DNA of 64,000 bases from Rallus limicola (lineage: Eukaryota > Chordata > Aves > Gruiformes > Rallidae), in NCBI GenBank assembly GCA_022605955.1, contig JAKCOZ010000058.1, positions 124,001 through 188,000 on the forward strand, given 5' to 3'. The translations under genes and the position numbers were made by a program. Every line of letters starts with the position of its first letter. Position 1 is the first letter of the stretch. Of the stretch, positions 23,416 to 36,669 are shown one piece after another. Below the pieces are notes generated by a model. The model ran no database searches and was not told where the DNA came from. It was given only the letters and a program-made list of their open reading frames with translations.

Positions 23416-26239
23416 ATTTTATACAGATCATCATCATTAAATAGGATGGAAAATTAATTTGCCTTGGCTTTGACAGCAGTACAGTTGCAAGGATTGACAT
23501 TAGTAAAAAGACTTAGTGAAGAGTAACGATAAGCAGGAATGCACTCAATTGCAGGGTGATTTTATGGAGTGCCACAGGGCTAGCTGTATTTATAAGTCCA
23601 TCAGAATGGCAGTATTATACATCCAATTTCTGACACTAACTTGAGACACACTGCTAACTCCAGTGAAAGCAGGGAAATACCAAGAAGTAGCAGTACCCTC
23701 CAACAGGGAGCTTGCAAATGAGTAGGCCTCCAAGAAAACAAGAAGTGATAGATAACTGAAGGGAAAGAAAATAATGAAATCAATAGCAGAAAGATTTTTA
23801 TGTGATCATAGTCAGACAACTAGGTAAAAGCCTATGCTCTTATTTTTAAGAGCTGATTTTCACTTCCAGGAGTAGAAGTCATTTACAAGCAAGCCAGGGA
23901 AAAATTGTCTCTGCCTTGTGGTGCTCAGCCCCAGGCAGCGGCTGCACACCACGTGCTGCTCTCTCACCCCTCCACCCCAGGAGAAAAACAGACAGAGCCC
24001 TCGCAGATTGGGATAAGGACAGGTTACTGACAACACCGTGAAAGGGGAACAACAGCTGAGGCACCTGGCAGAATTCACCTGGTGATAACACAGAGCACTT
24101 TACCCTGTCACCTCACTGACATGACGGCCTACCTCCCAAGCACGCTCAAGCCTGTCCAAAGTGCATACACTTTCTTTACCAAAGATCCCTTCTAACATGC
24201 TACTGAACTACAGTATTCTTTAAGTAATACAAGCAACCATGCATTCAGCTTTCTGAGCTTTTACATGTGCTTAAACAAGGCTGCTGATCAGGAGGGATTT
24301 CATTATACCTCCTGTGTTGTTAGTCCTGTCAGGGCATAGTGAAATGTTTCCATTCTCAGAGTAGCTGACAACAACAATAAATTATATAAGACCATGCGTA
24401 ACATTACAGTCACAGAAGATCTTCCAAGTCAACTAGCATATCACATGACATGCTTTGTCATGTTGGGTTTGGCTGCTCCATTACATGTGTTGAAAAATGA
24501 ACCAACATGCAAGTAGGCAAAGAGTGTCATTCCATCAGTGCTAACTGCAATACTTTCTTTTCTGAAGGAATGGGGCACAAAAGAGGCCATACCTACCAAC
24601 CAACCAAGGAAACTGAGTCAGGGAAACAAGGCCTGCTTTCATTAAAAACATGAAATTCCCTTACCCCTGTCAGGACCTTTTGCTCTCATACCAACACTGT
24701 GAAGACCAAAATCCAAGCTAAAGATGATACAACCTATGAATAAAGCATAGCTTTTGGGGAGAGTTTTCCTTACTGCAAGTATAAAAGGGAAGAACTTTCT
24801 CTACCAACTCTCTCCGCCAGCACCTCCATCCAAGTTTCACCTCTGTAAACTATTCACAAAACTTCTACCCTGCATTTTGACACAGGTAAGCCATGAAATT
24901 TCTTCAAGAGCCAAAGGTATCATGAAGCAATTTCAGTGTACGTGCGCTAGAGTAGTTAAGGACACATGGAACTACCTTTTTCAAGACATTTGGAAAAGCT
25001 ACGGTTACACAGCACCATCTGCAAAATGCAACACAGGAAAAAGTAAAAATACAAACTCATCTTAGTAATTAGTGGTTTAGCTTCATGCTAAATCATCTTT
25101 CCTGGACAGCAAATGAAAGCCCAAGAACCAAGCACTGATGTATAAAGGAATCTTCATTAGGAAGCAGCCCAAATGGCCAAAAGAGACAGCATATTTGTCG
25201 TGACCCAATTTCAAGCTTCTAAAAAGAGAAGCTGTAAGAATGAAGACATCTTCAGACTATGCAGCAGAAATCCAGGCATCAAGCCATCTTTACTGGACAT
25301 GAGTCAGAAGGAGACTTGTTTTTTTCTACCTGCCCGTGGACACAAACAACGGGACAAGCATCCACTTTGCCCAAGGTTCAGCATTCTACTACACCGGACT
25401 GAACAAGCAAAACAGCATTTTATGCCATTTACATGTTTTCGTAACTCATAGAATGGTTTCAGGACCGTTCTTTTGCTATCAAAAGGCTCGTTATTTCAGC
25501 ACCCTTCAGCCTGCATGAGGAAGCCTGGATACAATTCCCCTGAGGGCTCTGAGATCCATACTTATTTGCTCAGCAGCACACAATAGTCCTCCCTAACCAT
25601 CATGGACTCTGCCTGCACCCTCAATGGTGTATCTAGCCCGGAGGGCTAAACATGTGACACACTGCAGTGCAATGCAGGACTCCTAGGGAAGCCTATTTTT
25701 AACAAGTGGCCTGTGGTCTTCATATTTTGCAGGACCTTTTCTCAGTAATACACTTCCTTCCAAGAGAGGACAAAAGATCTAAATCTTTTGTATCTTAAAC
25801 TGAGCTGAAAGGATTTCAGAAGGAAATCACTAAGCCTTTCCTTTACTGGTTTGCTGTGCTCCTTTATGTGAGGATCGAGTTGCTTTCTATCACATCAATC
25901 CACTTCCAGGGCAATCTGCAAATAATGAGACATTTCTTTCCAGTTGCAGAGTTGCAAACAACCCTGGTTTACTGTCTAAGATTGGAATCTTATATACAAC
26001 TCCGAGAAAACTAGGATATCAAATTATTTAAATTCCTATCAAATAACTCTCCTTATTCAGTTTCTAAAAAAAAATATTCATTTACTTAGGGTTTTTTGAG
26101 CAAGATAGATTTCCTTGCAGCCCAGTTTCTACAGAAGAATTTTTAATATAAGGGGAAGTGTAAGTGAAGCAGAAGTCTCATCTAAATTTCAGGCTGCCAA
26201 GGAGAACAGTGGAAAACAGAAAGGAACAAATGTGTCTGC
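23416..26239. other. Spacer interval, no gene recognised
   Basis: This should contain upstream IPO8 exons if the gene were whole; I recognised none. A stretch near 23920-24120 resembles a dispersed avian repeat (possibly an old LTR), which I cannot name. Confidence 0.4.
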
Positions 26240-26450
26240 AAATAGCTTTTCAGTCACTGTTCTTTATTCAACTGTGAGGTTGACAGAGCACGGGCACAGC
26301 CTGCCCAGAGAGGTTGTGGAGTCTCCTCCTCTGGAGACATTCAAAACCTGCCTGCATGTGTTCCTGTGTGACCTAATCTAGGTGATCCTGCTCTGGCAGG
26401 GGGGTTGGGCTAGATGAACTTTCAAGGTTCCCTCCAGTGTCTAACATTCA
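26240..26450 (+). mobile_element. CR1 LINE 3' fragment
   Basis: CR1 hallmarks: cctgcccagagaggttgtgg, agtctcctcctctggagaca, aaacctgcctgcatgtgttc, and ctctggcaggggggttgggc with tagatga. The terminal octamers are lost. Confidence 0.85.
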
Positions 26451-29400
26451 GTTATTACCCGCCTTTATCCTGCCTTCAGAGGAAACAGAAATTCAGAAGG
26501 AGGGAAAGGCTAGCTAAGAAAGTGGCCAGCAGTTTCAGAATAAGTTTATTTTAAAGTAGCATCCATTAACCCAGGCCAGGCTTTCTTCCAAGGGTCTTGG
26601 GAACAATTTTCCACAGATAGGTGGCAGCAGACTTCCCTCTTGGGTGCTAGGACCAAGCCAGCTCTACTTTGGGCACCCCTCAGCAAGCCATCAGACAACA
26701 GTTTCTTGCAAGCACGTGGCACAATCAGTGTCTTGAAAGGAGAAGCTGAGTGGCTTATACCATGAGAAACCCCTTTTAAAAAGGATAGTAGCTCTGTGTA
26801 TTCAGAACTTGATTTGCCATGTACAGAAATCCTTTACAACCCTTGAAGGGGCAGCTGCCTCTTAGGCTTCCCATAATCTTTCCTTCCTTTGGGAATTGTG
26901 CAATAGAAGCGACACAAACTTCATGCAAACCAATGCCCGGTTTCAGTACACAGTGGAATCCCCTTATAAACTCCACAGATGCTGTAAGGTACTGGAAATA
27001 TGCCTTAATAATTGTCACCAGAACCGTGCCCCTCCACCTGCCCCCTCCCCCCCCTTTTTCCTCTCACCTAACCAAACTTCATTCCTGACACACTACATCA
27101 CCACCACCAGCTCAGTCTTCCAAAGACCTAAGGATTACCCAAAAGATAGACATCAGGAGCCATTCACACACCAGGAGAGCATTCCACTATCAGGAGAAGA
27201 CACCAGGAAACAAGGACAAGAAGGCTTCAATGGCTTGTTACTTGATGTGCTATAACCAGGACGGGTGAGAAGAGAGAGGCACTATCAATTCCCAAGCTAC
27301 TGCAACTCCCTTCCAGTACAAGGCCACAGCTCACAAGAGCGTTAGTGAAGTGCTGGCATTCAGAGCAGGTCATTCCTTTCCAGCACGTTAGGAAGAGGAA
27401 ACTAAACAAAACAATCACGATTAGACTGGGAAGCAGCAGCACTTTGGAAGCAGCAGATACACCCCAGCAGCTTCTGCTGGTGAAAGCCTAGGAGGTGTGG
27501 TTCGACAGGCATTGTGTTAAGAACACCAAAAGCATCATTCAGGTGGCTTTTGATTTGTCTCTGTAAAATGGCCTTAGAAAATGAAAAAAAAAAGCCAGAT
27601 GATAGCAGCTTACAAACTGACAAACCACGTGTCACTAACCAGGTTTTCAGCAAAGAAGCATTTGTCTTCGAGATTATTCTTAAATATCATCTCTGCACGA
27701 GTGATGCCCTGAAGGAAACAAGCATCTCCCAAAACTCCTTAGCAGCCATTGAGCGGTCCTCTGCCAAATGCAGATTAAGAGATGAGATGCACTCAAGAAT
27801 ATAGCTTGGACAGTTGTTCATCAAGAAAAGAAAACAACGCTAACAAAAATCCAGACTAAAGTTATTAGGCCTAATGAACACAGTATCTCAAAACTGGGTA
27901 CTGGAGCCATCCACCAAATTTGAAATAACTTTGGTAATCTTTCAGCTCAAGCTGCAGACCATGAAGGAAGTATTAATTTATACAGAAGCAAATTAGAAAA
28001 CCCCAACCAACAAGGATAGTGAGTACAGAGAATAGCCTTCCCCCTGCCTCTTCTTTCTTTCAATTTCAGAGACAATAACTGAAAGAGCGCAGGAAAGCAC
28101 TAAGAAAGAGCAAGTAAATGCAGAGAAAGGCCTTGAGCTAACACCAGCAGCAGCCAGAGCACTTGATCTTCAGGGACTCTAAAGGCAATTGACAAGGAGG
28201 CTCCCCTGGGGATGAAGGTTGGTCGAAAGCTGAGCCTTTTAGGTAAAAGAATACAAAAGAAAATTAAGGGTGACATTGGTGCAAGAGGAGTAGGATGCCA
28301 GATGAGAGAAAACCCTGGATTCATGTCAACCAAGTCTTTCCAAGAGAATCTGTCCAGCCCTTCTAGTGAACACTTCCCTCAAAATAAATGGCTTTTAATT
28401 CAAGAGACAGACAAATTGTATTGAGTATTAAAGACAGCAAAAATGTCACAACAAGGCAGAAATCTTGATGTGTTTTGTACACGCCTCTTCTCCTGGGCAG
28501 ATCCTCACCTTGGGGCTTGGCTGCAAGCAGCACAGACATCCCCCTCCCCCTCTCCATCCCCAAGTCAGCTCTGCACCCTCACTCCCCAGGGCAGGCAGCT
28601 TCCCCCAACCCTCCCCCTAAGTCCTGTGCTCCTTACAGAGAGTGCAAACAACCCTGCCCGCCCCCTAGAGAAACACAGCCCAAACCTCCGAGCAGAAAAC
28701 ACCAGCCACCTGCTACAAACGTGACCTTGCTACATGACTTCTGTAGATCTTTATGTGTGAGAAAAGTCCGATCTTTGAGGCACATGCCCCCTCTCCCAGA
28801 CCTGAAGCAGCAGCAAGGCACTCTTCCCCAGGTCAGAGTAAAAGCTTATGTGCCTAGAAACACATCCATGCACTCCAACTATAACACAAGCAGCCTGATA
28901 AAAGCAACTGCCTCGCTTCACTAACTCCACCTCACCTGATGTGGCTGCACCAGTATTACATCAGTATAACGGCAGGCATCACAGTATCAGTATGGAGAGG
29001 GATTGCTATAGCTAGGGTAGAAATATTAGACTAAGCTGTACAGAAGAAAGACTGACACCATCTGAAACATTGTGATATTGCTCTAATATAGATGAACAGA
29101 GTGAAGAAAATACTTGTGCACTGTGTATTTAACCTGACACGTTATAGCTCCACTATATTACCCTGTGATGTCAAACTGTAATATAGCATTAAATCAAGAA
29201 CAAATAAAAATCTAAGGTCTTCTTTTATTTCTCTGGGTTGTTTTGGGTTTTTTAGCTCCCTGTCCTTGAAACTCATGTCACCAATACAGCTGAAAAAAAA
29301 ACAACTAGAGAGATCAGATGTAAGCAACTAGATAGATCTGCAGGGTGGCAGGGAATTACTGAATTAATCCTCTCTTTGGCTGCATACTTACATCTAAGCC

Positions 29401-32262
29401 AAGCTCACAGTCACTACAGGCTTTGATCCAAAGCCACTGATACTCAAACCAGGCTCTTGGTACCCACACGAAATGCTAGATCATTGCTGAAGGCTCCCGT
29501 TTACTTCCTAGGCACATACATGCCCAAGCCATCGCTACATAGCAGCCCAGGCAGGAGAACCAGCAGGTCACCCATTCTGCAGGCAGTAGCTGAGGGCAGC
29601 CAGGGCCTTTACATTTCTCTTTTCCATCTTTTTTTTTTTTTCCAGCCCAAATACTCAGAGGATGGGTCTGTGCACAAATCACATGTTTATGTCTCTGCCA
29701 GGGAGGGAGTTGACTTTGCCCTTGACAGCCTGTCCCTCTCAGATCCCATCCTCCTGGGCCACCAGAGCCACCCAGCAGCAGCATCAGTATGGGCTCCCCT
29801 ACACCATTCCCACAGAGCCATGTGCTTCCCAAGGGAATGCTGACTTCCACCTCCTTCAAAAAAGGCCAAGTACTCCTGTGCTCCTCCACCCACTGTCAAT
29901 CTCCTGAGTCTTTCACAGCTACACAGCATAACCCTACTCTGATCTTTTCCTTTTCACACAGTCTTTTTGTCCCTGGCAGCTGTTACCTGAGGCACCGCCT
30001 TCACCAGCATCTGTCTCAGCAGCAACCTCCATCCAGCACCAACAAGGCTGAGCAGGCAGGACCTCCACTTCTTCAGGGTCTTTGCCCCACCACCTGAAAA
30101 TCCAGGAGGCTGGCCTCTGATGAAGAATCTTTAAACCATGGCAAGGGGCAATTTTCCAAAGGGTTCATGCTCACAGCCTCCTACTACTGCACACCTTCAG
30201 GCTGAGTGTTGCTGACTACATCAAGCCTCCATCACCTGTTGATTTCTAGGCTGAAAATCTATCTAAATGGGGATCTGACAGATGAGAATTAAAAGAGGGA
30301 GGAAGAAAGCTCCAAGGATTGTGCCTTCTGCTTCAACAGCTAAGGAATGGTTTTGAAAAACCACTGGAACCAAGGAATAACTTCAGTGCTACGGAGGGAA
30401 TAAATGAGTCACTGAACTTCTGTTAGCAGAGACAAGGTGTAAGACAGAAATCACCCATCTTAGATATAAAATCCTGAGGAATTACAGAACTGGCTGTGCA
30501 TTTTTGGTTTGGGGGTTTGGTTGGGCTCCCCCCCCCCCCCCCTTTTCCACCTTTCATCTTAACATTTTATATGGAAGACACCAATAAATAGTATATTCTG
30601 AGTCCTAAAGCCACCAGTAAGAAGCAGCATACTGAATCCTTTCTTGGACAAACATCACCAGGTAGACATCTCTGAGAGACAGCACTGGAGAAGAGACCCT
30701 GAAATAAGTTCTTCCTAAGGACTATGCCAAACCACTGCCTACCATCTCAGCTCCCGTGCAGATGAGGGGTTGTCCTGTAGCCATCACCTCACAGTTACCT
30801 GCATACAACAGGAATGTTTCTGGACTAACTAGTTTTAACACTCCTTTAATAATGTCAGGAGAAAAGGTGAGAGACATTCAAAGACACAAAGCAAACATGA
30901 CTGAATTCAGCAGTCCATGTGCAGGCTTTTCTCCCCACCGTCTGGTAGTAACCTACGCAAAACAATGCAGCAGTTTGTGAACATTAAGTATTCCTAAAGG
31001 GTTCCAGTAACACAGGCCACTCTTCTTTTCCTCTGATCGTACATACTGACAAATCTAGTCTGAATAATAATATAAAAATCCTTTTGCTCTTTTCACTGTT
31101 TGGCTCCAGAGCGTTATTCTACTGGGATGAGGACTGTCATTTAAGATTTCAATACATCAGGGACACTGAATTACTGTTACAGAAGTTCAGCAATGCCTGC
31201 TTGAGGTTTTTCTGACAGGTGGGTGCTAAATGTTTTTAATTGAGATCATTTCAAGACTACATAGCATATCTGTAGGGGATGTTCAACCTAGTGAAGAGTC
31301 CACAGGACATCAGGAGCCCTTCCTCTTACCTTCACAGTCATGAAGAACAAGAAAGAGACTGAGACAAGGTTTCTGTGGCATGATGGATCCGTAGGCATAA
31401 ATTTCATCGCACCCTTCACATCTGTTCTGTACATACAGTTTGGAGATCACCCAGATTTTTAATCTCAGTACAGCAAGACTCAAAACAAGTGTTTCTAGAT
31501 GAAAGTTTCATGCAACATACGCAGGCAGGCACACAGAATCTGCTATTACTGAAATGCCTTGGATTTGACCAAGCTAATACAACAAACAACCAACCCCACA
31601 GCAAAGAAACCCAAGCAAATAAACAAATAAAAAGACCAAAGTAGCTTGGTCCCCACCTCCCTTACTCAGTAATATCCTGCAAAAGACATGACACATCTTT
31701 CTTTACTATCCTAAGTAGCTGTACTAAATTCTAACAAAACATCAAGCAACATTCATTTCCACCTCTGTTACAAGTCCATTGCTATGGAGTGTTTTACAAC
31801 CAACAGAGTAAAGCTTTTTTCCTTCTGCAGGAGGGCAGGAGGTCCCTGCAGCCTCTTTGGCAGCAGTGGGTGTGGAGTACACATTCCACCCAGACCTTAA
31901 CATCTTCTGACACCCAACTGTCAGAACTGAAATGGGAAGAATGTGGAAACTGGAGGGCTGGGAGGGTATCTGAGTGCAGAGGAAATAATCTTCCTTTCCC
32001 ATTTCAAATGCAACGCCAAGTGGTAAGCAAATGACTCTGCCTTTGACCTCTCTATCTTAACTGCATGGTTACTATAAGCACTTGAAGATGAAATCTTGCT
32101 CACAAAACCAGTCTTACTCATTTCCAAAAATGACCAGATGTGATTTGTATTGTTTGAAACACTTGAATACACCCTCTCCCCCCATTCAAACAGCAAAGGC
32201 AAAACCACTTGAAAGTCAAGACATATAAACAGCAACCAGGGCATTTAGCTCCCATTCTGTCG
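26451..32262. other. Spacer interval, no gene recognised
   Basis: Possible former intron sequence of TMTC1 or IPO8; no exon found by eye. It contains a C-run at about 30529-30543, an A-run near 29293 and the 44-bp element at 29373-29416. Confidence 0.4.
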
Positions 32263-32349
32263 TTAAAGTTTCAGATGCCTCAGCTTAGCATTACAAAAGA
32301 TTTTAAAATAAAGGTAGAGATGACTACGGGTCCGCCTCAAAACAGCACC

Positions 32350-33480
32350 AGGGAAGTTTCTGGCACGACCAAGTTTCATTGCAGGGAAAATGACCAGAAA
32401 CAAAGTAGAGGGAAAGCGTCGGCGAGGAACTCGAGGGGAATTCAGTCTCAACACCCTTCCCGGGCAGAAAAGCCTTCCGAAAAACTCGGCTTTCCCTTTC
32501 ACCCGCCGGCAGCCCGAGGAAGAGGCGCCACCTGCTCCAAACGCCCAGGGAAGCGGGGCACTTGCCGGAGAGCGGAAGATTCTCCCCCCCTCCCCCCCCC
32601 CAAACCCTCTCCCGGAGCGGAGGGACCGGGAGGGCGAGGGAGAGCCGCGCCGCCCGGCACTTACCTGAAGGTGAGGACGCAGAGGGGCCGGGAGGACTCG
32701 TGGCTGGTGTCCTCGGACATCCGCTTGCCCCAGAAGCCGTCGGCGAAGGCGGCAGCTACGGGGGCGGCCGCCCTCACGCCGGGGTTGCTCACGACGGCCC
32801 AGACGTCGTCGTGCACGAACTCGCCCCGCAGAGAGTTGCCGTAGCACAGGGCGCACAGCCCCGCCAGCACCGCCCCGGCGGAGCGGCGGCGCGCCTCGGC
32901 CCCGACTGCGGGAGCCCAGCGCCGAGCCCGTCACCGGAGCGCGGGTGCGGGGCCGGGGCGCCGCGCCGCCTGCCCCGGCTCCGCCGCCGCCACGGTGCGG
33001 GGCCGCCGCCGGCCACTCGCACTCTACCGAGGCGCAGCCGGCCCGGCTGCAAATCAACAGCGACCGCCTCCCCGAGCCGTCCCTCCTCCTCCTCCTCTTC
33101 CTCCTCCCACCTACCCCCCCCGCCCCGCACGCATGCTCCTTGCCGCGCTGTCACGCCCGCCGCCACCTCAGCCCGCTGGCGGGGTGGCTTCTGCCCGGGC
33201 TGGTCCCCGCGCACCGGGGACGGGCCCCTTCCTGGCGCGGCACGACAGAGCAGTACCCGGGCCAGACCGTGCTGTCCGTGGGCGGGGTGCGCTGCGGGGC
33301 TGAGAGCCGAGTCCCGCTGCGGCCGCTCACCCCTCTCACTCGCGGGAGACCGGTGCGAGGCAGCCTTGCTCGGTGCCAGAGCCTCCTCCGTTCCTCCGCC
33401 GGCATCCCCACCCCGCCACGGCCGCTCACGGCCGGCCTCGCTGGGAGCCACGCTCACCTGGGACACGGGAATGTCCCGGC
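32350..33480. promoter_or_regulatory. CpG-rich island around TMTC1 exon 1
   Basis: About 1.1 kb rich in C, G and CpG, unlike the AT-rich spacer on both sides, centred on the TMTC1 exon. It includes C-runs at 32585-32605 and cct/tcc triplet runs near 33080-33110. It is the likely former or present TMTC1 promoter. Long open frames on both strands here are a by-product of GC content. Confidence 0.7.
32665..32930 (-). pseudogene. TMTC1: TMTC1 first coding exon (isolated, no in-frame ATG)
   Basis: Encodes the N-terminal part of transmembrane O-mannosyltransferase TMTC1, an ER membrane protein with TPR repeats that O-mannosylates cadherins. The frame reads VLAGLCALCYGNSLRGEFVH, DDVWAVVSNPGV, FWGKRMSEDTSHESSRPLCV and LTF, including the HDD motif near the first membrane segment. 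The donor is AG|gtaagt at 32664. Upstream the frame meets a TGA at 32931-32933 with no ATG between it and the conserved part; a GTG at 32991-32993 in a Kozak-like setting lies beyond that stop. No second TMTC1 exon is seen before IPO8 sequence begins. Either an upstream exon supplies the start, or this is a dead duplicate. The family call is firm; functional status is not. Confidence 0.78.
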
Positions 33481-34921
33481 TGGCTCCACGCTGGCATCCA
33501 CGCTGGTGCACGGCATCCAGAGCATGCAGGGTCATCCACAGTATCATCTGCGCTCCAGGGATGCTCACCTGCACCATCCGTGCTGCAGCACTGGCTGTGC
33601 CCAACAGTCCCCGCTGTGTCCTGCTGGCAGGGAAAGCCTTTTGGTGCCATGGAACTTGTTTTCTCTACTCTGGTCCATCACCTGTTCCTCTTCGAAAATC
33701 ACCTGAGAGCTGCCTTCTCCCAAGCGTTATTCTGATGACTGGAGCGTGTCCATCTCCTCCCATACAGCTCCCATACACCACACAACTCCCCAAAACTGCC
33801 CCTTAAGGCAAGGTCATGTTCAGATCACCTTCTCAGTCACTTGCAAAAGATACGTGGCCATGGCTTTTTCAGAAAACAGAAAAACAAAGACTCTACTAAT
33901 GCTTTTTACCGTTTAAATAAAACTTCCTGCTTATAACCAAGCAAAGAAATACCACATCTCAGCAAAGGGACTTGGATTCCATGAGGGGAATGACCATGCT
34001 GGTCATACTCTGAATTTGTTCCTAGAAAAAGGTACCTTTAGCGTGGTTCACCACCAGCTGTGTGTGTGTGTGTGAGCGTGCCTGCCTGCCTGCTTGCATG
34101 CCTGTGTGTGGGAGGGGGTGGGACAGAAGCCGTGGAGAGTTCACACAGATTGTCCGGGGCAAGCCCTCTCCAGGAATGCTTTTTCCTCCCAGCATATCTG
34201 GCCCTTTGAGTGACCTGGTATTTTCCAAGCACAAGAGAACAGGCTTTTTAGATGCACTTTTGCCATAGCTAAAAACAACAGTTAACTCCAAGTCGGACAG
34301 TGTGTTCACACCCGGGACAGAAGGAAACTCCACCAGAAGCAGGGCCATCACTCAAACTTTCCCTTGAAGTGGCAGATGACATTTTGCCAGTTGGCTTGCC
34401 TGAGCTTTCCCCAACATGGGAGAGCGTTCCTTGTGACATGTAGCTCAGCAGCCTAAAGGGATGCCAGCAGTACTGCTGATGTGACCCCAACAAACCCCAC
34501 CTGGGCCTCAGCAGGCTGTCCCTCTCAACAAGACCCGTGCCACACCTCACCTCCAGTGTGGACCGTCCTTTCTTGCTGACGTCTTTCAGCATTCTGTCCT
34601 TACCAATAGCAAACATTTGTGATTCAGAGAGCAGGAAAACACACGCTGAATGCTGCTGTATATCGGGCCTGAAGTCTGTATGCAGTCTATACGCAGGTAT
34701 ATACACAGGGGGAGAGGAAAGAGAGAGAAGCAAATCCAGCAATGGGAGGGTTTGCTCCAAAGCCGCTTACAAAAGTATCTGGACTGATAAGAAGTATTTC
34801 CTCCTCCTGCAAGCCTTGATTCTTTCTCTACCTAAAGTAGCCGTGGCATCGCTTTTGAAATGTAAAGCCCAATTGCTTCTCAGAAAAGCCCAGCTGAGTT
34901 ATGGGGTTGTGTGTATGTAGT
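33481..34921. other. Spacer interval upstream of TMTC1 exon
   Basis: No gene recognised. A (TG)n run lies at about 34059-34076, followed by tgcctgcc repeats to 34100. Confidence 0.5.
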
Positions 34922-35510
34922 TGTCCTGGTTTCAGTCAGGATAGAGTTAACTTCATCTGTAGCAGCGGATGGAATGCTGTGTTTGGGAGTTAAAATGAAA
35001 GCAGTGCTGATAACACCCTGATGTTTCTAGTTGCAGTCAGACAGTCAAAGCCAGGACAGGTGACCCAGATGGGCCAAAGAGAGTATTCCATGCCAATTAC
35101 GTCCTGCCCAGGATAAAGGGGGGCTGATGGGAGGAAGAAGCGGGGCGGTTCTGAGACGCGAGCGGCCGGGACGCAAGGGTCTTGGGCGACGGTCGGGTTC
35201 CGGGACGGCTCTGGGTGGTGCGGCCTGAGTTGTGTGGTTCGGTGAGAAACTGCATTGTGTATCAATAGTTTCATATTCTTTTGCTCTAAAGTCCTGTTAG
35301 CATTCTTATATTTTATCTTTCTGTTATCTTAGTAAACTATCCTTATCCCAACCCACGGGCCTCTTAGTTTCTTGGTTTTGGAGTTATTTGTCCCTTCCTT
35401 TTCCCTTCCCTTGTTTCCACCCCTCCCCTTTCTCTTTTCTCTTGCTCTTTTATTTTAAGGAGCAGGCAGCTGCGTGGATCTCGGCCCACAGCCGGGGTGA
35501 AACCACGACA
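34922..35510 (+). mobile_element. Solo ERV LTR, 589 bp
   Basis: Begins tgtcctggtttcagtcagg and ends gtgaaaccacgaca, so it has TG...CA ends. Same length as, and very close to, the LTR at 44253-44841. The bases on its two sides (gtagt and gccag) do not form a target-site duplication. No internal viral genes nearby. Confidence 0.9.
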
Positions 35511-36669
35511 GCCAGCCACCAGGTTCTACTGGCTATTAAAGAATTAAAGGAAATTGCCATCTTAAATGAGGAGTGTTGCAAAACCTGGAACTGAACTTGG
35601 CGTCTTTAGTCCAGTGTCCTGTCTGTGCTGGAAGAGATTTGGAGAGACAGGAGCAATCCATGTGGTCCAGAGCCCCTGCAAGGAGTCCAGCTTAGCCAAG
35701 TAGGATTTGAACTTTGATGTCACCTGGAGTGCTGCAACAGTGCAGTGAATCACTGTGCTACATGGGGCTGGAGAAATCTTATTCATGATCCTTTTTGCTT
35801 GTTACCAAATTGCTACTAGGTCTACGCAGGCTACAGAAAGTGAATTCTCCCCAAGGCCAAGTAAAAGTTCCTCTGGTTTTATTTTCATTTTCGACTGTGA
35901 CCGAAAGCCAGAACTACTACAAGCAGGAGAGGAAAATTTCTTGCCCTTAGTACCCTGGTCCTGCGATCCTTAGGAGTACCAGTACAATCCAGTATCCTCA
36001 GGATGACCTGTTCTTTTCAGTAGGAATGTAGTGGTTCAAGTTCAGCCCGCACCCCCCCTAATAAACCTTCTCCCTGTGATAGTCATGGAGTGTGGTAGAT
36101 ATTAGCCTTACAAATTCAAACCCCTCAGCTTTCACAAAGCTGTGTAAACAAGCAAGCATGTTACAAGTAATCACATGGTAAGCATGGCTTGGTGGGTCAC
36201 CACGGATGCATATTTCCCATCCCTGGCACAGATGGCAAGTAACACAGAAACCATGACTCATTTTTAGAACCATTTGTCACCTGTTTCATATGCTTGTGTA
36301 AAATGAAAGATTTCAAACTGAGAAAAGGTTTGCCACAGTTGTTATTGGATTAGGGGGAATCTCTTTTTCAGCTCATACAACAAATGCGTTTTCTGCCTTT
36401 GAAGAGACCCAGGTCAAGCCTTAGTCTACAGGCAGGATTGTGCAGGGACTTTGAGCCCCTGCAGTGGGTGGAACATCCCTGATTTGACAAGGGAGAGGCA
36501 TCCAGCCAAAGGTATGGATTGGTAGTCACAGTTTAAAAGGCAAGAAAAATACAAAGGTGGTACAAGTCCCAGTAATGACAAGAACAGGATTCTTCACTGG
36601 CAGAGCAGAGGCAGACAATGGTACAGGCTGCTGAAGTCATCCTTTCCAGCAGCCTCACTCGTCAGCTGA
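35511..36669. other. Single-copy flank between LTR and duplicated unit
   Basis: No gene recognised. The sequence is absent from the left side of copy 3 (before 53738), which helps place the tandem duplication boundary. Confidence 0.5.

Noticed and set aside
32562..33806. Plus-strand frame of 414 codons over the CpG island
   Set aside because: Low-complexity Pro/Arg/Ala translation opposite the TMTC1 exon; explained by base composition.
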